A stretch of 64,000 nucleotides of DNA from Spartobacteria bacterium (GTDB taxonomy: Bacteria > Verrucomicrobiota > Verrucomicrobiia > Chthoniobacterales > UBA10450). Each line of letters starts with the position of its first letter. The first letter of the stretch is position 1. Shown here one piece after another: positions 46,111-53,870 of the stretch. The notes beneath the pieces were generated by a model. The model was not told where the DNA came from. It saw nothing but the letters and a program-made list of their open reading frames with translations, and made no database searches. The translations under genes were made by a program, and so were the position numbers. The stretch is taken from the NCBI GenBank assembly GCA_003167555.1, contig PMSN01000014.1:62001-126000 (forward strand), read 5' to 3'.

Positions 46111-46198
46111 ATTGCAGATTGCAGATTGCCGATTTCAGATTGCGCCGAGTCGACGCGCGATTCGTGAAATCTGAAATCTTAAATCTGAAATCTGCAAT
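46111..46198. repeat. CAGATTTCAGATT inverted repeat between mreB and mreC
   Basis: Arms 46111-46141 (ATTGCAGATTGCAGATTGCC..) and 46167-46198 (AAATCTGAAATC.. to TCTGCAAT). Ends 3 bp before the mreC ATG, leaving no Shine-Dalgarno site, so the fold may tune mreC translation or attenuate the operon. Confidence 0.8.
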
Positions 46199-46201
46199 TC
46201 G

Positions 46202-47005
46202 ATGAACCGCTCGAGCATTATTGCGCTGGTCGTTTTCGCGGCGATCCTGGCGTACTTCCTCAGCTTCGGCTCGGAGAGCACGCGCAAACTCCAGGCTGGG
46301 TTCTATCATCTCATCTCGCCGTTCCTTTCGAGCGGGTCGGGAATTCAAAAGCAAATCACTTCGGTGCGGAGCGGGTTGCAAACGCTGGAAGAACTGGAGC
46401 GCGATAATGCGTCGCTCAAAGTAGAGAACCGGTCGCTCAAGGCGACAAACCAGGCACTGCGCGATGTCGAGCACGAGGTGAACCGTTTGCGCCGCGCTCT
46501 CGATTACCGCGAGCGCTCCATCTTTCGCCTCGTCCCGGCCGAAATTTTGACGCGCGATTCTTCCACGTGGTGGCGCACCGTCACGATCAACCGCGGGAAG
46601 AATGACGGCATCGAAACCGACATGGCGGTCGTGACCGACGAAGGCCTCGTGGGGAAAACGACGACGGTGAGCGACAACATTTCCGTCGTGCTTCTCGTTT
46701 CGGATGAAAACTGTCGGGTCGCGTCGACCGTGGAAGGAACGCGCGAGCAGGGGATCGTTTCGGGGGAACGCGTCGCGGGAACGGTCACGCCGCTGCTCGA
46801 TCTGAATTTTTTGACGAAGCAAGCGAACTTGCAACCGGGGATGAAGGCGGTGACGTCCGGCGTGGGCGGCGTTTTCCCGGTGGGGTTACTTGTCGGGACG
46901 GTGCAAAGTTTTCGCGCGCGGGAGCTGGACGGTCAGGCGCGGCTCGCGCCGGCGGTGGATTTATCGCACCTTGAAGACGTATTCGTGGTGACGGGACGCA
47001 AATGA
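46202..47005 (+). CDS. mreC: Rod-shape protein MreC
   Basis: 267 aa. One N-terminal membrane segment (SSIIALVVFAAILAYFLSF), a coiled coil (about 50-100: LQTLEELERDNASLKVENRS), then the beta-rich periplasmic domain with INRGKNDGIETDMAVVTDEG and GVGGVFPVGLLVGTV. Links the cytoplasmic MreB to periplasmic wall enzymes. Overlaps mreD by 4 bp. Confidence 0.94.
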   Translation: MNRSSIIALVVFAAILAYFLSFGSESTRKLQAGFYHLISPFLSSGSGIQKQITSVRSGLQTLEELERDNASLKVENRSLKATNQALRDVEHEVNRLRRALDYRERSIFRLVPAEILTRDSSTWWRTVTINRGKNDGIETDMAVVTDEGLVGKTTTVSDNISVVLLVSDENCRVASTVEGTREQGIVSGERVAGTVTPLLDLNFLTKQANLQPGMKAVTSGVGGVFPVGLLVGTVQSFRARELDGQARLAPAVDLSHLEDVFVVTGRK

Positions 47006-47544
47006 TTTTCTTCGTTGTTCTGCTCATCCTGACGTTCCTGGCGCAGATCGTGGAAATTTTCCTTCCGCCGCTGGATTGGATGTATAACGCGCACATCTAC
47101 ATCGTGCCGATTATTGTTTTTTACGGCGCGATGTCGTTGCCGTTTCCGCTCATGTTGTCGCTGGCTTTTTTCGCCGGGCTCATGCTCGACGCGCTCACGG
47201 TGCAGGTGCTCGGGACGCGAGTTGAAGTTTCACTCGGATGGTCAATACTCCTTTACGCCGTGCTGGCGTCCATTATGCATGGCCTCAGGCCTTTGTTTAT
47301 CCGCGGGCGTTGGGAAGTTCATTGCATCATGAGCGGTCTTTGCACGTCAGCGATTCTTCTTTCGCAATATCTCATGATCGCATTCCGGCGCGGCTCGCTT
47401 TCCTTTACCCGGGAAGCTTGGTGGCAAATCGGCGGGCCCGGCGTGCTGGCGATGATCATGGCGCCGCTGGCTTTTTGGATCCTGCACACGCTCGCGCGCG
47501 TCACGCGCAATCCTTATCTTCCCGAAGCGGAGGCTTACGAATGA
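47002..47544 (+). CDS. mreD: Rod-shape protein MreD-like
   Basis: 180 aa with about five membrane segments (FFVVLLILTFLAQIVEIFL; IVPIIVFYGAMSLPFPL; LMLSLAFFAGLMLDALTV; ILLYAVLASIMHGL; GVLAMIMAPLAFWILHTLA). Sequence similarity in this family is low; the call rests on topology, length and position. Overlaps mrdA by 4 bp (ATGA). Confidence 0.85.
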   Translation: MIFFVVLLILTFLAQIVEIFLPPLDWMYNAHIYIVPIIVFYGAMSLPFPLMLSLAFFAGLMLDALTVQVLGTRVEVSLGWSILLYAVLASIMHGLRPLFIRGRWEVHCIMSGLCTSAILLSQYLMIAFRRGSLSFTREAWWQIGGPGVLAMIMAPLAFWILHTLARVTRNPYLPEAEAYE

Positions 47545-49790
47545 ACCGGTTCAATCCACACTGGCGCTTGCAGTTTCTCGCGCTGCTCATGTTGGTGGGG
47601 CTGGCCGCGTTGCTCGGAAAACTCTGGCTGGTGCAAGTGGCGCACGGGCCGGAATGGACGGCGAAGATTCGTGGAAGCTCGGAGGCGACAGTGCGAATTC
47701 CGTCGGTCCGCGGTGAGATTCGCGATCGCAATGGGAAGACGCTGGTCCAAAACCGCGCGAGCTATGAAGTGGATTTTTATCTGCCCGAAATGGTGAAGGG
47801 CTACCGCGAGCGCGTCGGCCCGCCGCCGCTCACCGAGTATCGCAGCACGATCAACGGCATGCCGAAAGATCTGAAGGAGCCCGACATCGTGAAGATCGTG
47901 AACACCGGAGTGGTGCCGCGCCTCAACGACCTCGACCTGGCGCGCAATTACAACGCGGGCCAGTTGCAACGGCATTTCCGCACCAACACCGAAGTGCCCT
48001 ATTCGTACATCAAGGACATCGATTTCGAAACGATGGCGAAATTTTCCGAGCACGATGTCGGTCTGCCCGGCGTGGACATTTCCATCAAGCCAGTGCGCTC
48101 CTACGTCTACGGCGCGCTCGCCGCGCATCTTGTTGGCTACGTCGGCGCGCCCGACGATACGAACAAGGAGGAAGCGAAGAAGTACTCCTTTTATCAAGCC
48201 GACGTGGAAGGGAAATCGAACATCGAGAAGGCGATGGATGAATACCTGAAAGGGACACCCGGCGTGCGATACATGCGGCGCAACGCGAAGGGCCAGATCG
48301 ACGGGGTCTTGCGCGAAGAGCCGCCGATGGCCGGCGCGAATGTGAATCTCACGATCGATGCGCGCATTCAGATGATCGCCGAGGAAGCACTGCGCGCGGT
48401 CGGGCGCGGCGCGGCCGTGGTCGTCGATCCGAACAACGGAAACATTCTCGCGATGGCCTCGGTGCCGTCATTCGATCCGAATACTTTCATCCCGAGCATC
48501 AAGGCGAAAGATTGGGAGACGTTGCGCAAAGACGAGGCGAATCCGCTCATCAATCGCGCCGTGAGCGCGTTTCCTCCCGGTTCCACTTTCAAGCTTGTCA
48601 CCACGCTGGCCGGTTTGCGCCGGGGCTTGGTGGGTGCGCATTTCAATTGCGGCGGCGGCATCTCTTACGGCGACCACTTTTTCCATTGCTGGATCGGCGA
48701 GAAAGGCGGCAACCACGGCACGCTCGGGATCATGGACGCGATCAAGGTCTCGTGTAATTCGTTTTTTTACCAATTCGGAAACGCCGCAGGCATCGAAGCG
48801 ATCGATGAAACCGGCGACAGTCTCGGCCTGGGAAAAACGTCCGGGATCGAGATCACGAGTGAGTCTCCCGGCGTGTTGCCGGGTCCGGATTGGATGCGGA
48901 TCCATTATCCGCGCGAACGCTGGTCGCAGGCTTACACGGCGAACGTTTCCATCGGCCAGGGTTATGATCTCGTGACGCCGCTTCAGCTCGCCATGGTCTA
49001 TGCGACCGTCGCAAACGGCGGCGTTTCGTATTATCCGAAACTTATCCAGAGCGTCACCGGCGCGGACGGCCAGCCGATCTTGAATGCGAAGGGGCAGCCG
49101 GTGGTTTCCTCCGCGCCCAGAGTGCACGCGGATTTGCGGTTCGATTTCAAACGCGAACATATCGAGGTGGCGCGCCGCGGTCTGTGGAAAGTGGTGAATG
49201 AAGACGGCGGCACCGGCGGCAAAGCGCGGTTGAGCGGCGTGCAAGTCGCGGGCAAGACCGGCACCGCCCAGGCGATGACGGACGGAAAGAAAGATACGAT
49301 CGCGTGGTTCGTTTGCTTCGCGCCGTATGATTCGCCGAAGTACGCGATCGCGGTCATGGTGCAAGGGGGCGAGCACGGCGGCTCGGTGGCGGCGCCGATC
49401 GCTACGCGCATTCTCGAGCGCACCCTCGCGATGGACCAGGGGACCTTCGATCCGCAGGTGGCTTGGCTCGCACCCGCGCGGAAATCCAATCCATTCCAGA
49501 TGATTCCCGCCGTCGAGTACAAGGATTCCAGTCCCAAGCTCGCGGCCAGCGATGAAGAGAATCTCGATGGATCGACCAACACGGAAATGGCAAGCACCAC
49601 GGCCAATCCCGACGTGGAACTCGAGGCGGATGCGGCTGGAAAAGTCGCGGACAAAAAATCCGTGCGCTCAGCTCCCGCCGCCACGCCGCCGCCACGCAAA
49701 CCCAACTTTTTTGAAAGACTTTTCGGCATCCGCCCGAAAGCAACGCCGCCACCCGCACCTACGCCCGTGCGGCGCCCGACCCGCAGATAA
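47541..49790 (+). CDS. mrdA: Penicillin-binding protein 2 (transpeptidase)
   Basis: 749 aa. One N-terminal membrane anchor, a dimerisation/pedestal domain (about 45-260) and a transpeptidase domain with SxxK (S348-T-F-K351), SCN in VSCNSFFYQFG, and KTGT near residue 572. Crosslinks peptidoglycan in cell elongation. The last 100 residues are a Pro/Ala-rich tail (PAATPPPRKPNFFERLFG, then PTPVRRPTRR) beyond the usual end. The partner RodA is not encoded next to it. Confidence 0.96.
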   Translation: MNRFNPHWRLQFLALLMLVGLAALLGKLWLVQVAHGPEWTAKIRGSSEATVRIPSVRGEIRDRNGKTLVQNRASYEVDFYLPEMVKGYRERVGPPPLTEYRSTINGMPKDLKEPDIVKIVNTGVVPRLNDLDLARNYNAGQLQRHFRTNTEVPYSYIKDIDFETMAKFSEHDVGLPGVDISIKPVRSYVYGALAAHLVGYVGAPDDTNKEEAKKYSFYQADVEGKSNIEKAMDEYLKGTPGVRYMRRNAKGQIDGVLREEPPMAGANVNLTIDARIQMIAEEALRAVGRGAAVVVDPNNGNILAMASVPSFDPNTFIPSIKAKDWETLRKDEANPLINRAVSAFPPGSTFKLVTTLAGLRRGLVGAHFNCGGGISYGDHFFHCWIGEKGGNHGTLGIMDAIKVSCNSFFYQFGNAAGIEAIDETGDSLGLGKTSGIEITSESPGVLPGPDWMRIHYPRERWSQAYTANVSIGQGYDLVTPLQLAMVYATVANGGVSYYPKLIQSVTGADGQPILNAKGQPVVSSAPRVHADLRFDFKREHIEVARRGLWKVVNEDGGTGGKARLSGVQVAGKTGTAQAMTDGKKDTIAWFVCFAPYDSPKYAIAVMVQGGEHGGSVAAPIATRILERTLAMDQGTFDPQVAWLAPARKSNPFQMIPAVEYKDSSPKLAASDEENLDGSTNTEMASTTANPDVELEADAAGKVADKKSVRSAPAATPPPRKPNFFERLFGIRPKATPPPAPTPVRRPTRR

Positions 49791-49861
49791 CACTTTGATC
49801 GAACCTGACGCGAACCAACCACAACCGCTTCGGCTCATGATCGCAACCCCTTTCCCCACTT

Positions 49862-51436
49862 ATGATAGAAAAGGTGAAACGCATTTTAGGCCTCTCTTCC
49901 CACAAGACCGGCAACAAACTCATCATCAGCGTCGAGAAACTGGAGCGCCGCGTCGCGCTTCTCGAAAACGGACGGCTGGAAGAATATAACGTCGAGCGCA
50001 ACAGCTCCCGCAACATTGTCGGTAGCGTCTACAAAGGCAAAGTTAAGAACATAGAGATGGGCTTGAAGGCGATGTTCGTCGACATCGGCTTCGAAAAAAA
50101 TGCGTTCCTCCATTTCTGGGACGCTATTCCCGCGGCCCTCGACAGCGGCATCGAGGAAATCGATCGACCGAAAGACCGGCGCCCGAAAAAGCGCATCACC
50201 GCCAAGGACATCCCCAGCATCTATCCCGTGGGCTCGGAAGTAATCGTGCAGGTCACGAAAGGTCCGATCGGGACGAAAGGCCCGCGGGTCTCGACGAACC
50301 TCAGCTTTGCGGGGCGTTATCTCGTTTTCATGCCGTACAGCGATCGCAGCGGGATCTCGCGCAAAATCGAAGACCCGAAAGAACGGGAGCGCTTGCGCAA
50401 AATCCTGCGTAGCCTCGAAATCCCCGATGGCGTCGGCGTGATCATTCGGACCGTCGGTGAAGGCCAGCGCGCGCGTTATTTTGTGCGCGATCTGAGTTTG
50501 CTCATCGAGCAATGGGCGCGAGTCGAAGAATCGATCAAGAACGATCCGGCGCCCTGTCGCGTCTTTGAAGAACCCGATCTGGTCGAGCGAACAGTGCGTG
50601 ATTTTCTTACCGACGAAATCGACGAGGTGGTCTGCGACGACCGCACCGCGATTGATCGGATGAATGCAATGGTCGGCCTGATTTCGCGCCGCGCGCGGAG
50701 CCGCATCCAGTTTTACGATGGCGCCGCGCCGATCTTCGAGACCTTCGGCGTGCAAAAACAAATCGACGACGCCTTTCATCGCCAGGTCTGGCTGAAGTGC
50801 GGCGGCTACATCGTGATCGACGAAACCGAAGCGCTCGTGGCGGTGGACGTGAACACGGGCCGGAACAAAGGCGGCCGCGACGTCGAGAAAACGATCCTGC
50901 AAACCAACCTCGAAGCGGCGGACGAAATCGCGCGGCAATTGCGCCTGCGCAATATCGGAGGCCTGATCATCGGCGATTTCATCGACATGAAGAACCGCCG
51001 GGATCAGCAGGCGGTTTACAATTTAATGAAGGAGCGCTTGAAGCGCGACAAAGCCAAGACGCATGTGCTTCCGCTTTCCGCCCTCGGCCTGATGGAGATG
51101 ACACGGCAGCGGGCGCAGGAAAGCCTGAGCGATTCGATCTACGAGAATTGTCCCTACTGCCAGGGCCGCGGGGTCGTGAAAACGTCCATGACGACAAGCG
51201 TGGAGTTGCATCGCACCCTCAACACCGTGATGCGAAAATATCAAGACAGCGTGCACGATTTGCGCATCATTTTGAATCCTGATGTGTTGAAACGTTTGAA
51301 GGAAGAGGATGAAGAGTTTCTGATCGAGCTGGAGCGGCGGTATGCGGGGCGGCTGACCTTCCGCGGCGACCCCAGTTATCACCACGAGAAGTTCATGATC
51401 ACCGACTCCAATAACGGCGCGGAGCTGAAACCTTGA
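49862..51436 (+). CDS. rng: Ribonuclease G/E family
   Basis: 524 aa. The S1-like RNA-binding part (about 40-130: RNIVGSVYKGKVKNIEMG) precedes the catalytic domain with metal-binding Asp in ALVAVDVNTGRNKGG and GGLIIGDFIDM, and the zinc-link CPYCQGRG. It has no long C-terminal scaffold, so it is RNase G-like. It processes rRNA and decays mRNA. Placement after the mre genes is common for rng. Confidence 0.95.
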   Translation: MIEKVKRILGLSSHKTGNKLIISVEKLERRVALLENGRLEEYNVERNSSRNIVGSVYKGKVKNIEMGLKAMFVDIGFEKNAFLHFWDAIPAALDSGIEEIDRPKDRRPKKRITAKDIPSIYPVGSEVIVQVTKGPIGTKGPRVSTNLSFAGRYLVFMPYSDRSGISRKIEDPKERERLRKILRSLEIPDGVGVIIRTVGEGQRARYFVRDLSLLIEQWARVEESIKNDPAPCRVFEEPDLVERTVRDFLTDEIDEVVCDDRTAIDRMNAMVGLISRRARSRIQFYDGAAPIFETFGVQKQIDDAFHRQVWLKCGGYIVIDETEALVAVDVNTGRNKGGRDVEKTILQTNLEAADEIARQLRLRNIGGLIIGDFIDMKNRRDQQAVYNLMKERLKRDKAKTHVLPLSALGLMEMTRQRAQESLSDSIYENCPYCQGRGVVKTSMTTSVELHRTLNTVMRKYQDSVHDLRIILNPDVLKRLKEEDEEFLIELERRYAGRLTFRGDPSYHHEKFMITDSNNGAELKP

Positions 51437-51465
51437 TTCTCGGGGAAAGAATCGCGAAAACTCGC

Positions 51466-51494
51466 TTGCAATTATTTTCGCCCCGTGGCACAAT
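51466..51494 (+). promoter_or_regulatory. Sigma-70 promoter of the outer-membrane protein gene
   Basis: -35 TTGCAA (51466-51471), 17-bp spacer, -10 CACAAT (51489-51494). The roughly 90-nt leader contains a hairpin GGCCCGA / TCGGGCC (51538-51544, 51556-51562) and a good ribosome site AGGAG. Confidence 0.7.
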
Positions 51495-51590
51495 CGCGCA
51501 CGTCCAGGAAAACCCCAACTACGTTCTTGAAAGATGTGGCCCGATGGGATAACGGTCGGGCCAAGACTTAACCAAAACAGGAGAAAACAT

Positions 51591-52268
51591 ATGAAAAAAC
51601 TAACCCTCAGCTTGTGCGCACTGGTCGCCTTGGGCTCCGCCGCTTTCGCTGGCACGGAGACGTACACCAAGGAGTCGAAATCGGTCGCTCCGCCGCCCTG
51701 CCCACAGTGGTACGCGGACAACGAATTTAACCTCAGCCTGTGGGGCACGTATGCTATCACCGGGACTGAGTGGCGCGAAGATACCTATCTTATTGCCGAT
51801 CACGCCTGGGGTGGAGGTATTGACGCGAAGTATTTTGTGCACCGTTATTTCGGTTTCGGCGTGCAGGGCTACATCCTCCGCCCGAATTCGGACGAGACCC
51901 TCGATAACGGCTTCTCCGAAGTTCGCGTGGGCGACAACAAGCGCACTGTCGGATCGGTCTTGGGGACCTTCACGTTGCGTTTCCCGATCAACTGCTCCCG
52001 CTTCGCGCCTTACTTCTGGCTCGGCGGCGGTGGAATCTTCGGCGGCGGCCAGGATCACGAGTTTCTCCTCGATCGCACCCAGCCGCTTGGCATCGTCAAT
52101 CACGAGTTCCCGGTTTCCACGACCAAGTTCGTGGGCCAGGTCGGCGGTGGTTTCGAAATCCGTTTCACCCCGCACGTTGGCCTGCTGAACGATTTCAGCT
52201 GGAACATCGTTTCGGGTTCGAAGAACAACTTCGGAATGGCCCGCACCGGCATCAACTTCGCGTTCTAA
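51591..52268 (+). CDS. Outer-membrane beta-barrel protein
   Basis: 225 aa from the ATG at 51591 (ribosome site AGGAG 8 bases upstream). Signal peptide MKKLTLSLCALVALGSAAFA. The mature part has repeated amphipathic strands (YFGFGVQGYILRPNS; VLGTFTLRFPI; FAPYFWLGGGGIFGG; FVGQVGGGFEIRFTPHVGL) and ends GMARTGINFAF with a terminal Phe. It resembles OmpA/OmpW-like small barrels. A strong promoter and terminator flank it, which suggests high expression. Confidence 0.8.
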   Translation: MKKLTLSLCALVALGSAAFAGTETYTKESKSVAPPPCPQWYADNEFNLSLWGTYAITGTEWREDTYLIADHAWGGGIDAKYFVHRYFGFGVQGYILRPNSDETLDNGFSEVRVGDNKRTVGSVLGTFTLRFPINCSRFAPYFWLGGGGIFGGGQDHEFLLDRTQPLGIVNHEFPVSTTKFVGQVGGGFEIRFTPHVGLLNDFSWNIVSGSKNNFGMARTGINFAF

Positions 52269-52291
52269 ACAACGCCGCATAATTCAACAAG

Positions 52292-52322
52292 ACGCCGGGA
52301 ACACTGTATGTGTTCCCGGCGT
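52292..52322 (+). terminator. Strong intrinsic terminator
   Basis: 12-bp perfect stem ACGCCGGGAACA / TGTTCCCGGCGT (52292-52303, 52311-52322) followed by nine T. Confidence 0.95.
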
Positions 52323-52396
52323 TTTTTTTTCCCCCGAGCCGTCGAGCTGACCACCGCGAGAGTTGTATTGCGAGGCAAGACGGAGAGATTGCCTTG

Positions 52397-53521
52397 ATGT
52401 CCTTTGCCCAGCTTCTCGATAATCTGCCGCTGCAAAAATCGCGGCTCCTGCATCGCTTCGAGGATTTGATTTCACCCAAGTCCGATGCGGACCTGGAAAG
52501 TCTGGCGCAGGAGTCGCGCGCACTGACTCTGCAAAATTTCGGACGCACCATGCGTCTTTTTGCGCCGCTTTACCTCTCGAACGAATGCATCAACAATTGC
52601 CGCTACTGCGGTTTTTCCCGGGACAATCCCATCCTCCGCGTGACCCTGAGCGTCGACCAGGTCGTCGCGGAAGGCCGGCATTTGGCGCGCGGGGGCTTCC
52701 GCCAAGTCCTGCTCGTCTCGGGAGAGCACCCGAAATTTGTCGACCAATCATATCTGACCGATTGCGTGCGCGCGCTCGCGCCGGATTTTTCCTCGATCTC
52801 GATCGAAGTCGGTCCGATGGAGACGGCCGATTACATTCCCATCGTCGAGGCGGGCGCGGAAGGCCTCGTTGTTTATCAGGAAACCTACGATCGCGGGATT
52901 TACTCGGAGTTGCACACGTCCGGTCCGAAGCGCGATTTCACTTGGCGGCTCGATTGCGCGGAGCGCGGCTACGACGCAGGGTTCCGGCGAATTGGGATCG
53001 GCGCGCTTTTCGGTTTGGCGCCTTGGCAGGAAGAAGCCGTTTGTCTCGCGGCCCACGCTGAATATTTGCTGAAGCGCTGCTGGCAGGCGCAGATCACCGT
53101 CAGTCTGCCGCGCTTGCGTCCGGCGGCGGGAGAATTTCAGCCGGCCTTTTCAATGACGGACCGCGAGCTGGCGCAATTGATCTGCGCGTTCCGGATTACT
53201 TTTCCCCAAGTGGGCATCGTCCTCAGCACGCGAGAACGGGCGGATTTGCGCGATGCTCTTGTGCCGCTTGGGGTCACCATGATGAGTGCGGGCAGTCACA
53301 CCGAGCCCGGCGGCTACACCGGCCAGGGCGCACAGGAATTGCATCGCACCGTGCGCGGGAAGATTGTGGCCCCGGAATTCCAAAATGGGGAAGACCGCCT
53401 TGCTACCGGCCAGTTTGAGATCAGCGACGAGCGGTCGCCCGTGGAAATCGCGGACGTGCTGCGCCGTCGTGGATTCGAACCGGTCTGGAAAGACTGGGAC
53501 GCCGCGCTGCTCGCTTCATGA
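52397..53521 (+). CDS. thiH: 2-iminoacetate synthase (radical SAM)
   Basis: 374 aa from the ATG at 52397. Splits tyrosine to give dehydroglycine for the thiazole of thiamine. The radical SAM cluster site is C64-x3-C68-x2-C71 in NECINNCRYCGFSRDN. Family marks: YQETYDRGIYSELHTSGPKR, GIGALFGLAPW, and SAGSHTEPGGYTGQGA near the end. The C-terminus overlaps thiS (ATGA). No TPP riboswitch was seen in the 74 nt before it. Confidence 0.95.
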   Translation: MSFAQLLDNLPLQKSRLLHRFEDLISPKSDADLESLAQESRALTLQNFGRTMRLFAPLYLSNECINNCRYCGFSRDNPILRVTLSVDQVVAEGRHLARGGFRQVLLVSGEHPKFVDQSYLTDCVRALAPDFSSISIEVGPMETADYIPIVEAGAEGLVVYQETYDRGIYSELHTSGPKRDFTWRLDCAERGYDAGFRRIGIGALFGLAPWQEEAVCLAAHAEYLLKRCWQAQITVSLPRLRPAAGEFQPAFSMTDRELAQLICAFRITFPQVGIVLSTRERADLRDALVPLGVTMMSAGSHTEPGGYTGQGAQELHRTVRGKIVAPEFQNGEDRLATGQFEISDERSPVEIADVLRRRGFEPVWKDWDAALLAS

Positions 53522-53718
53522 AAGTGTGGATTAACGGCGAACCGGCTGAAATAGATGGCGCGAATAATATAGCGCAGCTCGCGGCCCGCTATCGCCTGCA
53601 ACCGAACACAGTCTTGATCGAGCACAACGCGACCGCGCTCCATCAGCGCGAGTGGGAAGAGCGCACGCTCGCGGAAGGGGATCGCATCGAATTCGTCCGC
53701 GTCGTGGCCGGCGGATAA
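53518..53718 (+). CDS. thiS: Sulfur carrier protein ThiS
   Basis: 66 aa ubiquitin-like carrier. Starts MKVWINGEPAEIDGA and ends VVAGG; the terminal Gly-Gly is adenylated and thiolated to donate sulfur to the thiazole ring. Overlaps thiH by 4 bp. thiG and thiF are not in view. Confidence 0.92.
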   Translation: MKVWINGEPAEIDGANNIAQLAARYRLQPNTVLIEHNATALHQREWEERTLAEGDRIEFVRVVAGG

Positions 53719-53722
53719 CGCG

Positions 53723-53815
53723 TCAGCGTCGCGCCGCCGTTGCCAAACGCAGACCGAGGAGAACAAAAAGCGAACCGACGGCGCGATTGAGGAAAGTTGC
53801 GACCGATGTGCGTCG
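53723..53815 (-). pseudogene. Remnant of a LysE/RhtB-type transporter C-terminus
   Basis: The minus-strand frame ending at the TGA at 53725-53723 reads SVATFLNRAVGSLFVLLG then LRLATAARR. This resembles the last membrane helix and end of LysE/RhtB amino-acid exporters. No upstream part of such a gene is present before nfeD, so it looks like the stub left by a deletion. It is a short match and not certain. Confidence 0.4.
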
Positions 53816-53870
53816 TAGACAGAGATCGTCGTCGATTTCTGCGCTACCATTTTGTTGCGGGAGGTTTGGG

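Noticed and set aside
22233-46198. Dispersed repeats as a CRISPR array
   Set aside because: They are inverted, differ in family and are kilobases apart; no spacers or cas genes.
52323-52396. TPP riboswitch before thiH
   Set aside because: No CTGAGA or ACCTGA-type conserved segments, and only 74 nt are available.
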